DNA of 64,000 bases. It comes from Nitzschia sp. DOCU1. Taxonomy: Eukaryota > Bacillariophyta > Bacillariophyceae > Bacillariales > Bacillariaceae. Shown piece after piece: positions 33,801 to 41,431 of this stretch. Position 1 is the first letter of the stretch, and each line of letters starts with the position of its first letter. The DNA lies in the NCBI GenBank assembly GCA_951394045.1, contig OX595999.1, forward strand, positions 1,426,001-1,490,000. Reading direction: 5' to 3'. The notes below the pieces were generated by a model. It was not told the origin of the DNA. It ran no database searches and saw only the letters and a program-made list of their open reading frames with translations. The position numbers and the translations under genes are program-made.

Positions 33801-35988
33801 TAATTATCTCTGTACCTACATGTCCGAGCTTAGTATGCGCTTCATCGTACCCAATGTTTGCGCCAAGCTCCATGGTAGGCATCGCTAGACTCTGGCCTAC
33901 TGGGACCAGTTCAACCCCGCACACAAAGCTGTTCCCACTCTTGAACACCTTGTCGAACGTGAGTCGAAAGTCGTCTTTTTCAATATATATGGAGGTCCCT
34001 TCGTTACCCAATTTGAAACCCCTTTTCAATGTAGCTGGTATAGAAATTAGATTGGCCACGAGTTCGGGCACAATCTTTACGTCCTTAAGTATGAATTCAA
34101 CCGATTCTCCGTGTCGTCCCGTCATTCGAACCCGCTTATCGCCTACTCTCAGCGATTTCATTATTACGCCTGATCGGCCCGTCTTTATTTCTGAGTAGGC
34201 GGAGCGCACGTTCTCTAAACCGTCGTCACTGTTTGAGAAGTGTGAGGTCGCTGCAGTATCTGCAAGCCACACATTTTGGCGAAACGACTTACTTTTCTCG
34301 AGATCGAGTAAAGCAACGTTGTCGGCTGCCTCGGAAATGTAGTCTTCGAGAGAACCAAGCGTATGGGCCGCCCATTTGAGCCCCGCTTGAATCATCGAGT
34401 TAATTTCGCGTTGAGAGAAGCCTCGTTCGCCATGTGCTCGCAACCGCGCGTTAAGGCCCGCGGTATCACACAAAAGGTCTTTCACATCATAAATGTCGAT
34501 TTTCCGAATTGCGTTTTTCACATCGCTCACCCAGCGATGTTTGTTGCTGCTAATGATGTGCTTGGAGGCTTCATAAAGAAGTCTCTCCATTGTCTCCTGC
34601 TCGGCCAGGTATCCCTTGATCGCGGTGAAACGGACGTGTTGCGCCATCTTCTTGTCTTGCTCAAGTTGTTTGTAAATTAACCAACTTTTATTCTTCTCGT
34701 CCCACCTTTTAATGGTGAACGATCCGTTCGGTTCCTTCGTCACGCGTAGCGAGTCGATAAACATCTGCTCGGCCTCCGAATGGTCAGAACTACTCACAGT
34801 AGGAGTGTGGTAGTTAGCCGTAGTCATCCCCAATGGATGTTTGTCGCGTTTCGTGATCGTCTTATCCATCTCAACGATGGTAATGGAATCGTCGTCGTTC
34901 GGGTAGACGACGATCTCCATGTTCGTGATCTTGGGATCGTCGACCTTCTTCTTCGACTTGATCTTCTCATCGACCATGTCGACGATCCTTTTAACATCTT
35001 CCGTCTTGACAGACGAGACATCATCGAGGTCGATCGAAGTTCCTTCGACATCTTCAATCTTAAATTTAAAACTATCTACACTCATCGGTTCAATGCTAGC
35101 GTAGGCATCGTCCCGTTCATCCATGAGTTCATCCTCTTCGTCTTGACCAAGTTTTGCACGCTTTGCGAATTCTTCAACCACACCCTCAACGATTTCGTGT
35201 TTCGTGGCGGCGATCTTACGATCGTCATCTTCGTTGAAAGTAGAAACTGAGTTGAATAATCCTTCTTCATCAGAATCGTCCAAACCGTTGTTTATCAGAC
35301 CGATCCCGTCGTGCATGCCTTGGGCATAGGCGCGTAGAAGTCGCCTATCGCCCTGTTCCCTCTCGTCGACTTGCTTGGTCGGCATCCTGGCTACCGAATT
35401 CTCCTCTCCATAGAGGATGAAGTCTTCAAAGCTCGCGTTAGCTTGGTCGTTTTCGAGCATCTGCAGAGCTCTTTCCGTTCCGTTGAAAGTCATCGTATTC
35501 TGTTCGTTCTTTCGTTTTGGGCAATTTGGTTTTATGTGACCGATTTGGTTACAGTAGAAGCACCTGACTTCCTTACCGTTTGCCCTCCCGTTCTCATGCG
35601 GTTTTTCGTTTTGCTTTTTCGAGCGGCAATCCGCTCCCTTGTGCCCGTGTTTCCCGCAGTGATAACACTTGCCCTTGAACATGGCACCTGCGAATTTCTT
35701 AGGGTTGTTCCTCGTTCCAGCGGTAAACAGAACCGTGTCCTGTTGACCATCATGGGGTCGTCGATTATCGGAATACTTACTTCCGCCATTGCGCTCGTAT
35801 TTCAATTTCAGCTTTTCTTCGAGCTCGTCGATTTCCAGTGGGTCGTTCGGATCACCCACTCGGTCTTCGAGTGCTTCGATTACTGAGCTATATAACGGCG
35901 GCAGCGAGTTCAGAATCCTGTTAATTAAGCGAGTGTCCGATATTTGCTCAGCTCCAGATTCGTGTATTCGAATTCTGAGCTCTTCCAT
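30865..35988 (-). CDS. Copia Gag C-terminus and Pol polyprotein
   Basis: The frame is 1707 residues from the first in-frame ATG at 35988; it is open further upstream, so this ATG need not be the biological start. Visible in order: the C-terminal part of Gag; two CCHC zinc knuckles (about 108-155); a long acidic, Asp/Lys-rich spacer (about 160-560); aspartic protease with ADTAATSHF (about 575-585); integrase with a C-x2-C zinc part (CVYCAEAK) and D,D,E residues in LFIDISS, IRCDNSGEN and NGRVERK; reverse transcriptase with DVETAFLHGD and the YVDD box (FIALYVDDC); RNase H with SDSDWAGDKETRISVSG and SSSEAEIVAL. These are the normal Copia enzymes and all catalytic motifs seen are intact. The spacer between knuckles and protease is unusually long. 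The polyprotein is open to a stop at 30865, 52 bp from the 3' LTR. Confidence 0.93.
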   Translation of the reverse strand: MEELRIRIHESGAEQISDTRLINRILNSLPPLYSSVIEALEDRVGDPNDPLEIDELEEKLKLKYERNGGSKYSDNRRPHDGQQDTVLFTAGTRNNPKKFAGAMFKGKCYHCGKHGHKGADCRSKKQNEKPHENGRANGKEVRCFYCNQIGHIKPNCPKRKNEQNTMTFNGTERALQMLENDQANASFEDFILYGEENSVARMPTKQVDEREQGDRRLLRAYAQGMHDGIGLINNGLDDSDEEGLFNSVSTFNEDDDRKIAATKHEIVEGVVEEFAKRAKLGQDEEDELMDERDDAYASIEPMSVDSFKFKIEDVEGTSIDLDDVSSVKTEDVKRIVDMVDEKIKSKKKVDDPKITNMEIVVYPNDDDSITIVEMDKTITKRDKHPLGMTTANYHTPTVSSSDHSEAEQMFIDSLRVTKEPNGSFTIKRWDEKNKSWLIYKQLEQDKKMAQHVRFTAIKGYLAEQETMERLLYEASKHIISSNKHRWVSDVKNAIRKIDIYDVKDLLCDTAGLNARLRAHGERGFSQREINSMIQAGLKWAAHTLGSLEDYISEAADNVALLDLEKSKSFRQNVWLADTAATSHFSNSDDGLENVRSAYSEIKTGRSGVIMKSLRVGDKRVRMTGRHGESVEFILKDVKIVPELVANLISIPATLKRGFKLGNEGTSIYIEKDDFRLTFDKVFKSGNSFVCGVELVPVGQSLAMPTMELGANIGYDEAHTKLGHVGTEIIKKTVKFYGWKLTGQPTQCVYCAEAKAKQRAVSKLLSERSAIPCERLFIDISSVKGESFSQTKYWLMALDDATDYGWSFFLKQKSETAGVLIRLLKEIKAKTEHTVKYIRCDNSGENKSFEDKCRDEFPGAIFEYTGAGTPQRNGRVERKFATLYGRIRASYYHAGILKDDPIRIGTWTECANYHQDTENILVSENKPVSSHRQLYEKDPIYARHLRTFGEMAVVSYYHDKKMRSKMDKRGRTAMFVGYTKNHADDVYRLVDLETNGLLQSRDILWLNKTYGEYKGTNPRPKVVVIDDDDEEVVPLAEETRITNELIRSAEPEEPEGNGDTDASQPPDSEAGREEPDQATQQERPARMTRQERELRRLQTFFNPNPGAGESEESKAADRLGRENDATDFQNAQVSSKNESANEEEKETTENEAAATEMDAAHLLIDHCFAQEEVEYDEPTKFKDAWDHEDPKQRKKWRDAINKELNDMENRNVWTLIPRTQIPRDRRCVKSKWVFKVKRNGVFRARLVACGYSQIPGVDFTESYAPVVNDITFRIMILLSMIYKLNNVIIDVETAFLHGDLAEDIYMDAPEGLMNNGAHVRDENALCCKLNQTIYGLIQSAREFFKKLSAKLKAIGFKQGYADPCLLTRNDDDGMIFIALYVDDCYCCGTKKAIDSTIAGLKKQGFTLKIENDMTDYLSCNIVFNEDKTKATLRQPHLIKSMKAKFGELVRTMTHYKTPGTPGQGIVRPDDKMPNVTPEEHRVYRSGVGTLLYLVKHSRPDIANVVRELSKVLDCPTHAAFNEMKRAIKFVLDTEDYGLRIEPKFSGTNQEWDIVAFSDSDWAGDKETRISVSGFVIFLLGVPISWKSKAQRSVALSSSEAEIVALSEAAKEIKFIVQLLITMGIKVKLPIICRVDNIGAIFMAENVTTTSRAKHLDLRTRYVTEFIEDGFIKIIFVKTAENLSDWFTKNVSSQIYDDHKEKYIRRVES

Positions 35989-36451
35989 GTACGTTATAAT
36001 CCTCTGGATCTGTTCGCGGCGAACAGGTAGCCGAATAGAAAGACTCCTCCAATTTGGACTGCGTGGGAGCTGAGTGGCTCTCGAATTTTTGCTTCAGCCT
36101 CCTCCACGCGTCACTTGCATTTCCTGACTCGTATCCTGGTAGTTTACTCCGTTTCAAGTTCTTCAGCGCCAATCTGCCGGCGCGTGTACTTCCATCCATT
36201 GAGAGCGTTAAGTCATTAAAGACCTTTCTGTTCTTCTTTCGGAGCTCAATTCGCTCCTTCTCCGCTGGCACGTTCTCGTCCAGCACCTCTCGATCTAACG
36301 GGATCTCATCCCATGGTGTCTCGAGTGCCTCCAGCATATCTTTTGCCGCAGCTCGAGCTTCGTACTGTTGCTTCCATACTTGCCAGTCCTTCTTAAGCCC
36401 TGAAAACTTAAGGACTCTGATCGATTGTTCTTGCGTCACCGTTTCTGTCAT
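35948..36451 (-). CDS. Copia Gag N-terminal frame
   Basis: The frame has 167 residues from ATG at 36451 (MTETVTQEQ), with a UBN2/retrotransposon-Gag texture (WQVWKQQYEARAAAKDML, SDAWRRLKQKF). It enters a frame overlapping the Pol frame and terminates 41 nt beyond its first ATG. Homology-like content leaves this frame around TDPEDY (near 35998) and resumes in the Pol frame at ITYMEELRIRI. The change lies in a short TA repeat (TTATAACG), so a two-base slip is the simplest explanation. Because the break is within Gag, upstream of the zinc knuckles, it is unlike the usual Gag-Pol frameshift site. Confidence 0.85.
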   Translation of the reverse strand: MTETVTQEQSIRVLKFSGLKKDWQVWKQQYEARAAAKDMLEALETPWDEIPLDREVLDENVPAEKERIELRKKNRKVFNDLTLSMDGSTRAGRLALKNLKRSKLPGYESGNASDAWRRLKQKFESHSAPTQSKLEESFYSATCSPRTDPEDYNVHGRAQNSNTRIWS

Positions 36452-36566
36452 GGTCGTACTTCTTCCTGTAATTATAGCTTATCGTTAGCCTCACAAATCC
36501 GCTCTCTCTCCCTTATTTCTTACCGTTCGTCGGTACTTGAATCCTTATCCGTGTGCCTAAGTCTTG

Positions 36567-36578
36567 TACCGATCGGTA
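36567..36578 (-). other. Primer-binding-site position, palindromic 12-mer
   Basis: Directly inside the 5' LTR the sequence reads TACCGATCGGTA, its own reverse complement. The usual TGG start of a plant-type primer-binding site is absent, so the tRNA primer cannot be named. The position is certain but the function is inferred. Confidence 0.5.
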
Positions 36579-37048
36579 TGTTACGAAAGGTCACACGTGG
36601 TATTTTAAAGTGCGTGTTATTTTAGTGTTTTCGTTTCTCCGGTCTACCAAAGAGTGAGAGCTTAAGAGTCCTCGTATCGACCATCTGTCGTGAGTCGTGT
36701 CTCTGGGGACTATAGCGCTTATGCGCCATCAATCAGCATCTCATGTTCTCCCCATGTACACGTGATTTCTCTCCATTCTTCACATTGTAGTTGTATCCGT
36801 TCTCTGTCCCGGACTGTTCTCCTTTATTCTCTTGTTCTCCTTTTGTTAGGATGCGCCTTCAAGAGGTCTTTATTATTGTGACACCTTATTGACATCCGCC
36901 ATCAATGTCAGTCATGTGCTTATATGTTTGTCTGCTGATGTCACGTCGTGTCAGTCCTTTAGTGTTCATCTGTCTGTTTGTGTAATCCGTGTATTCCCTG
37001 TATTCGTATGTATGAATCCTTGGAGTCGGATATCAACATACTTCAACA
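36579..37048 (-). repeat. Long terminal repeat (5' LTR of the element)
   Basis: It spans 470 bp, with sequence matching 30344-30813 without a difference that I could find. In minus orientation it lies before the primer-binding position and the Gag frame. Confidence 0.95.
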
Positions 37049-37054
37049 TGGTGT
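37049..37054. repeat. Target-site duplication, right copy
   Basis: TGGTGT directly follows the right LTR and matches the left flank at 30338-30343. Confidence 0.85.
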
Positions 37055-37436
37055 CACAAAAGCATCCGATGAATGACAACCGACCAAGACGATCCCCATC
37101 ACGAGATACACCGTAGAGAGTCCCATATTCTTTCTCTTCTTATCGCACTTTTGCTTTTCGGTACCCTGTTTTGACATGCACGGCCGCTTTTGTTGATAAT
37201 GAGTGTGTCGCCTTAGCTATTTTGCGATGGTGCCTTCATATTAGTTTTCAGGCCGAAATGACCAGTTCGACCGCTCATGTCGGCACCGCGGAGCTAATAA
37301 TACTGCGCATACCTGGTAGCTAGCTAGAGGTAAGGGTGGATTTTGCTCTTCTCGGAAGAAACAAATGAATGAAGTCATTTGAAGAATAACAAAGCTAGCT
37401 AGCAGATTATTATAAAGTCAGTCGAATTGCACATCC
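37055..37436. other. Spacer between element and kinase gene
   Basis: No gene was seen. It contains GCTAGCTAGAGG and AAGCTAGCTAGCAG palindromic runs near 37318 and 37391. This is the 3' flank of the kinase gene and the original upstream side of the small membrane-protein gene. Confidence 0.5.
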
Positions 37437-40415
37437 TTACGACTCTGCCTTTTGTCTTCGAAACGACCTGTCCATGTGCTTACGGAATTGCCGGATAATC
37501 GTCCCGTTGTCTGGTAAGGGTTTCTGCCAGCAATGGTCGGCACCAGCCTCCAAGAAATCTTTCTCGATATCATTACCAGAGCATCCAATCACCAACGAGC
37601 TGATGCCTTGTCTCCGCATGGCCAGAATTGTGTCTGTACCCAAGAGGACACCACCTGCGTCCTCCATAAATTGATCGACAATCACCACATCAAAGGATTC
37701 TCTCTCGAGAATTTCGAGTGCTGTCTCTCCGTTGGGAGCTTCTGTAATGGTACAGTTGGGTGCCACTCCTTTTTGGAACCGACGCTTGAGCATCATCCTA
37801 TTCATTTTGATATCGTCCACAATCAAAATAGAAATTTCGTCTTGCAATGGATCGTTCTTTTCTTCCTCGGCCTCCTGTTGCCGCTTTTCGGCTTTGGACT
37901 TGGGGGGCGCGTGACACGGAGGCAGTGGTAGCAAGACTACGCACGTTGATCCGGGCCTTGTTGTGGGGTCCGATTCATAAAAAATCTCTCCTCCCATGAG
38001 TTCCACTAGGTGTTTCGCAATGGCCAGGCCTAGACCGGTTCCAGGCGCTCCACCGCGCTGGACAAACTTCTTGAAGAGTTCCGATTGATGAGATTTCAAT
38101 ATTCCGGGACCCGTATCGGCGCATTCAAAGCGTATTCTTGACGGCATTGTATCGTCCTGCTTCGGATCATTGAGGGTGGTAGGGGTTGACTTGGGAACCT
38201 TCATGATGCCCTTGGGCTTTGGCGCTGCTGGCCATTGTTGCTGGCCCAGTTCGCTGGTCTTTACCTCTTCCGAAACTTCGCTGGCCTTGATTTCTCCCGA
38301 AAAATCAATCTTGGACATGGGACACGCGTTGTTTGTCGTCCGCGACGTGAGGGTTTCGTCCGCGTGATCTTCCGTCATGCTGTCTGGGTTCGTCGAATTC
38401 GAGGTGGCGCGTGTTTGTTGGGATCCTTCCGATGCAGACAGGTATTCGTCTTCCCAGCCGATCGAGAGCGTGACAGATCCGGACGTTGTATATTTGAGCG
38501 CATTTGTAATAACATTGGCAAAAATCTGCTGCAGTCGGTGGGAATCGCCAATCACCCACTGTCGATCCCTCGACGAAATACTTGACCGCCATACGAATTC
38601 TACCCCTGGCCGTACATTCGGCTGAAACATGCGATGCAGACTCTCCACAAGTAAATCCAAATTCACAGGCCTGCGTTTCAATGTCAACTCGCCCTCTTCC
38701 ATTTTTCGAACATCCAGCAGGTTGTTCATGATGGTCGACATGAAATCGGAACATATTCGCATTCCAGCAATCAATTCCTTCCCAGGACCAGACATATCCT
38801 CTTCCGGCATGGCTTTCAACGCCGAATCCATTGCGCTCAATGCTGTTGGGAACGTGGTATTGGCAAGAAAACAATCGTGAGATGAATGTTTGGCTCGCGT
38901 AAACGAAAAGAGTTCCAATAACCGGGACTTACGATTTCTTAGCTCATGTGCAAAGTAGGCAGTCATGTTTCGCTCCGTTTGCACTTTGGACTCTTGCGCC
39001 ATAGCTACGGCCGCCATAGCCATGCGGTCTTGCTTCTGCAATAAGATTTTGAACACTAGAAAGGATATGCAACAGCACATGATGACCAACAGCGGAATAA
39101 CCCAAACTTGCCACGGAGCTGTAGTTGCGTACGACACTGTCATGGTCCAAGATTCTCCAGGCAAGTAGGGATCCAAATTGATTTTCGTGGAGTGGCTCAC
39201 GCGATTCACGGTGGAAAAGCCCGGTGACTCCGCCAGAATGACAAAGGCTGGACCTCCAGCTGCTTCCGAGGACCCTCCCAACGTCACTTTTCGGGTGAGC
39301 TGAAAATCCAACTCCTGATCCGCAAACTTTCCGAATGCCCCCGAAGTTTCAATAAGTGCTTCCAAGTGGATGGTAGCAATAGCAAAGCCCCAATATGGAT
39401 AAGCCCCCTTTGCGGTTCCACCATCTGAAGGCACCTGCATCGTATATCCCGGAACATGAATGGGCAAGCGTGCTTCAAGGACGGAAGCAGAATACCCATG
39501 GTAGCGACAGCCACCCGCTCTATTACTGTCCTCTTTATTGCGGCACGGGATATTCATAGTCTTCGGTCCGGACAATGTCATTTGGCCATTATGACTGAGT
39601 GTATGATATTCGACTTTCGATCTCATTGGTTCTGAAAGGTAATCCAATCCTAGCAACCCTGTACTATTCAGAGGATGATCCCCCGAATAGTCGTTGGAGT
39701 CAATGCGAGGATTCAGCATGCACACAACACCATAGGGAGCAAGCTGCAATAGCATCAACACATCTTGCATCCGAGAATTCGTTGCAATCGTTTCCGCGAT
39801 TCGATCATAGCGTTCCATCATCATAGAATCTTTACATAGACTCCCCGTCAGATTTCGATGCGTCGCCGAGATGTAAGGGAGGCTTCCAGTTTCATTTGGC
39901 GCTCCAATATCATTTGACAAGCGTTGGAATGATGCAACCTCACCGACGAATTGAGCCATGGAGAGAAGGGGTATTGTTGCCCGATCGAGTTCATCTCCAA
40001 AGTACCGGCCAGATTCCATCGCCAGGTCCAAGGCATCTTGAGCCGCTTCCGACTCCAATCCACTGAAATAAGCAGCCGAAAGCCCCACACTTGCCGCGGA
40101 TAGCACTATACAAAGGAATCCTGATGCTATCAAAGCCGCCCAGTGCTGCTGCGTGTATTCAGTACAACCTATAAGCAATCGAAAACACCAGTTGGTGTGC
40201 TGCACTGGCTCCATGACACCCCCGTGGCTATTGGAAAAAGAGTTCGGTCGTCTATTGAAACTGTGGCTGTTGCTTTCCGGGTCGTATTCGTTCAAGTTAA
40301 GGCTCAGCACTGATATCCCGTCCACCGAGTCGCTGTCTCCAGTCAACTCGGAATGCTGTGGCAAATTGCCTCTCGCACCATCGTCTAGAGTGGACGACGA
40401 GGAAATCCGGCCCAT
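37437..40415 (-). CDS. Hybrid histidine kinase with receiver domain, two exons
   Basis: Exon 1 is 40415-38933 and exon 2 is 38842-37437. The 90-nt intron (donor GTAAGTCC, acceptor CCCAACAG) happens to be open in frame. Splicing gives 962 residues and restores the H-box as HELRNPLSAM, with phospho-His near residue 490. A Ser-rich cytosolic tail is followed by TM1 (about 95-120), an extracytosolic region of about 330 residues with CHASE-like features, and TM2 (about 445-467). Then come the dimerisation/H-box and the HATPase domain: N-box HRLQQIFANVITNALKYT, G1 CADTGPGI and G2 GTGLGLAIAKHL. A receiver domain follows, with the acceptor Asp in VVIVDQFME and the Lys in WQKPLPD. It senses an external or luminal signal and phosphorelays to its own receiver, and probably on to an Hpt protein. 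The ligand is unknown. Confidence 0.93.
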   Translation of the reverse strand: MGRISSSSTLDDGARGNLPQHSELTGDSDSVDGISVLSLNLNEYDPESNSHSFNRRPNSFSNSHGGVMEPVQHTNWCFRLLIGCTEYTQQHWAALIASGFLCIVLSAASVGLSAAYFSGLESEAAQDALDLAMESGRYFGDELDRATIPLLSMAQFVGEVASFQRLSNDIGAPNETGSLPYISATHRNLTGSLCKDSMMMERYDRIAETIATNSRMQDVLMLLQLAPYGVVCMLNPRIDSNDYSGDHPLNSTGLLGLDYLSEPMRSKVEYHTLSHNGQMTLSGPKTMNIPCRNKEDSNRAGGCRYHGYSASVLEARLPIHVPGYTMQVPSDGGTAKGAYPYWGFAIATIHLEALIETSGAFGKFADQELDFQLTRKVTLGGSSEAAGGPAFVILAESPGFSTVNRVSHSTKINLDPYLPGESWTMTVSYATTAPWQVWVIPLLVIMCCCISFLVFKILLQKQDRMAMAAVAMAQESKVQTERNMTAYFAHELRNRKSRLLELFSFTRAKHSSHDCFLANTTFPTALSAMDSALKAMPEEDMSGPGKELIAGMRICSDFMSTIMNNLLDVRKMEEGELTLKRRPVNLDLLVESLHRMFQPNVRPGVEFVWRSSISSRDRQWVIGDSHRLQQIFANVITNALKYTTSGSVTLSIGWEDEYLSASEGSQQTRATSNSTNPDSMTEDHADETLTSRTTNNACPMSKIDFSGEIKASEVSEEVKTSELGQQQWPAAPKPKGIMKVPKSTPTTLNDPKQDDTMPSRIRFECADTGPGILKSHQSELFKKFVQRGGAPGTGLGLAIAKHLVELMGGEIFYESDPTTRPGSTCVVLLPLPPCHAPPKSKAEKRQQEAEEEKNDPLQDEISILIVDDIKMNRMMLKRRFQKGVAPNCTITEAPNGETALEILERESFDVVIVDQFMEDAGGVLLGTDTILAMRRQGISSLVIGCSGNDIEKDFLEAGADHCWQKPLPDNGTIIRQFRKHMDRSFRRQKAES

Positions 40416-41418
40416 GGTGGCAATCTGTGAGGAACGAGTCCGAATAATTTAGCGTAGCGACTTGTCAATGATGCAAGCCTCCAGCCAAGTGGTGAAAGTT
40501 GCTATGCAGGGGATGTGCTCACTTCCGTTTGCAGCTCTGCAGGAGAAGTCTCGAACGCCCCCGAGACGATGCACGCTGTGCGCTATCTCTATGGATTGAG
40601 GCGGTAAATCGTTCCGACTCCGTGAGTTTGAATACACGATATTAGCGAATTGCATGGGCATATGATGGACAGCACCTTCTCCTTCGACACACGGGACAGA
40701 AAAGGAACTCAGGTTCGTTTCTGGAAGGTCCGCTTCAGGCATATGTCAAAAACGTTCAGTTTTGGATTTCATCGCTATGGCGAATGGGAAGAAGGGTTAA
40801 CACTTCACAGTCGAAATTTGTGTACTTAACGGCTTAAAGGAGTTACTCCGATGCTCGTGCTTTCAGAAGGCCATCTTAATTGTAATTTAAGACCCTGTCG
40901 CAGACACCGGACAAGATAACCAACCAATTCGTTCAATCTTCAGTGGCGGCTACCGGTAGAGAGTGAAGTCTAACCCACAAGCGTTGTACTGTACCTGTAA
41001 ATATCCTTAGGCCGGGGAGAACGGATATATCATTGATGAGTGACAAGATAATTATTCATTATTGCCCACTGATCGCCTTTGTTCCTCATTTACTTAGAGG
41101 CCATTTCAATGTTCTTCCGGAACTTGATGACTCACTACCGTATGTACCAGAACTTGCAGCACCCTCCGAACTACAGGTATCATACGAACTCCCCTTAGCC
41201 TACCATGGCCACATACCCATCATCAGACCCCATGTTGCAGCTTGCGCCCAGAAAGAACTAGGTATACAGTAATCACTAAGCGGTAGTTAGTAGTAGCTGA
41301 TGGTTTTCTACCTCGATTTATGTGCATACCATCATCCGCAGACCCCATCTTGCAGTCTGCGCCCAGAAAGAACTATGCCGTAGCCACTCAATGGTAGTTA
41401 GTAGTACCTGATGGTGTG
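40416..41418. other. Spacer with repeat arrays
   Basis: A minus-strand ATG frame (40742-40449, 97 codons) ends 34 bp before the kinase ATG, in the same frame. It could be an upstream ORF in the leader but has no domain. One CTACCGGTAG (40950) is present, and a pair of tandem repeats (41218-41431) extends into the phosphatase gene. Confidence 0.5.
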
Positions 41419-41431
41419 CTACCTCGACTTA
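41218..41431. repeat. Tandem repeat, two units of about 102 bp
   Basis: Unit 1 (41218-41320) and unit 2 (41330-41431) share CATCATC..CAGACCCCAT.TTGCAG, GCGCCCAGAAAGAACTA, GGTAGTTAGTAGTA.CTGATGG and CTACCTCGA.TTA, with about a dozen substitutions. Unit 2 contains the stop codon and last codons of the phosphatase gene, so the 3' end of that gene has been duplicated downstream. Confidence 0.8.

Larger units (their letters stand above)
30344..37048 (-). mobile_element. Copia-type LTR retrotransposon, full length
   Basis: The 6705-bp element is in minus orientation: LTRs of 470 bp at both ends, Gag and Pol frames between them, and a 6-bp target duplication (TGGTGT). Enzyme order is protease, integrase, reverse transcriptase, RNase H, which defines Copia rather than Gypsy. 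A purine tract (AACAAGAAGGG on the minus strand, 30814-30824) directly precedes the 3' LTR and is the likely polypurine primer. The base-by-base reading shows no difference between the LTRs, so the insertion is recent. The coding region carries one frame break inside Gag. The element separates the small membrane-protein gene (30229) from the histidine kinase gene (37437) without interrupting a recognised exon. Confidence 0.95.

Noticed and set aside
35371..35886. 171-codon plus-strand frame inside the Copia element
   Set aside because: It is antisense to the zinc-knuckle region of Gag; the residues reflect the complement of Lys/Asn/Asp codons.
38843..38932. Reading the kinase as a single 992-residue frame
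   Set aside because: The extra 30 residues would split the HELRNPLS box; clear GTAAGT and CCAACAG sites mark an intron.
40449..40742. 97-codon ATG frame just upstream of the kinase
   Set aside because: It has no domain. It could be an upstream ORF, but evidence is too weak to call a gene.
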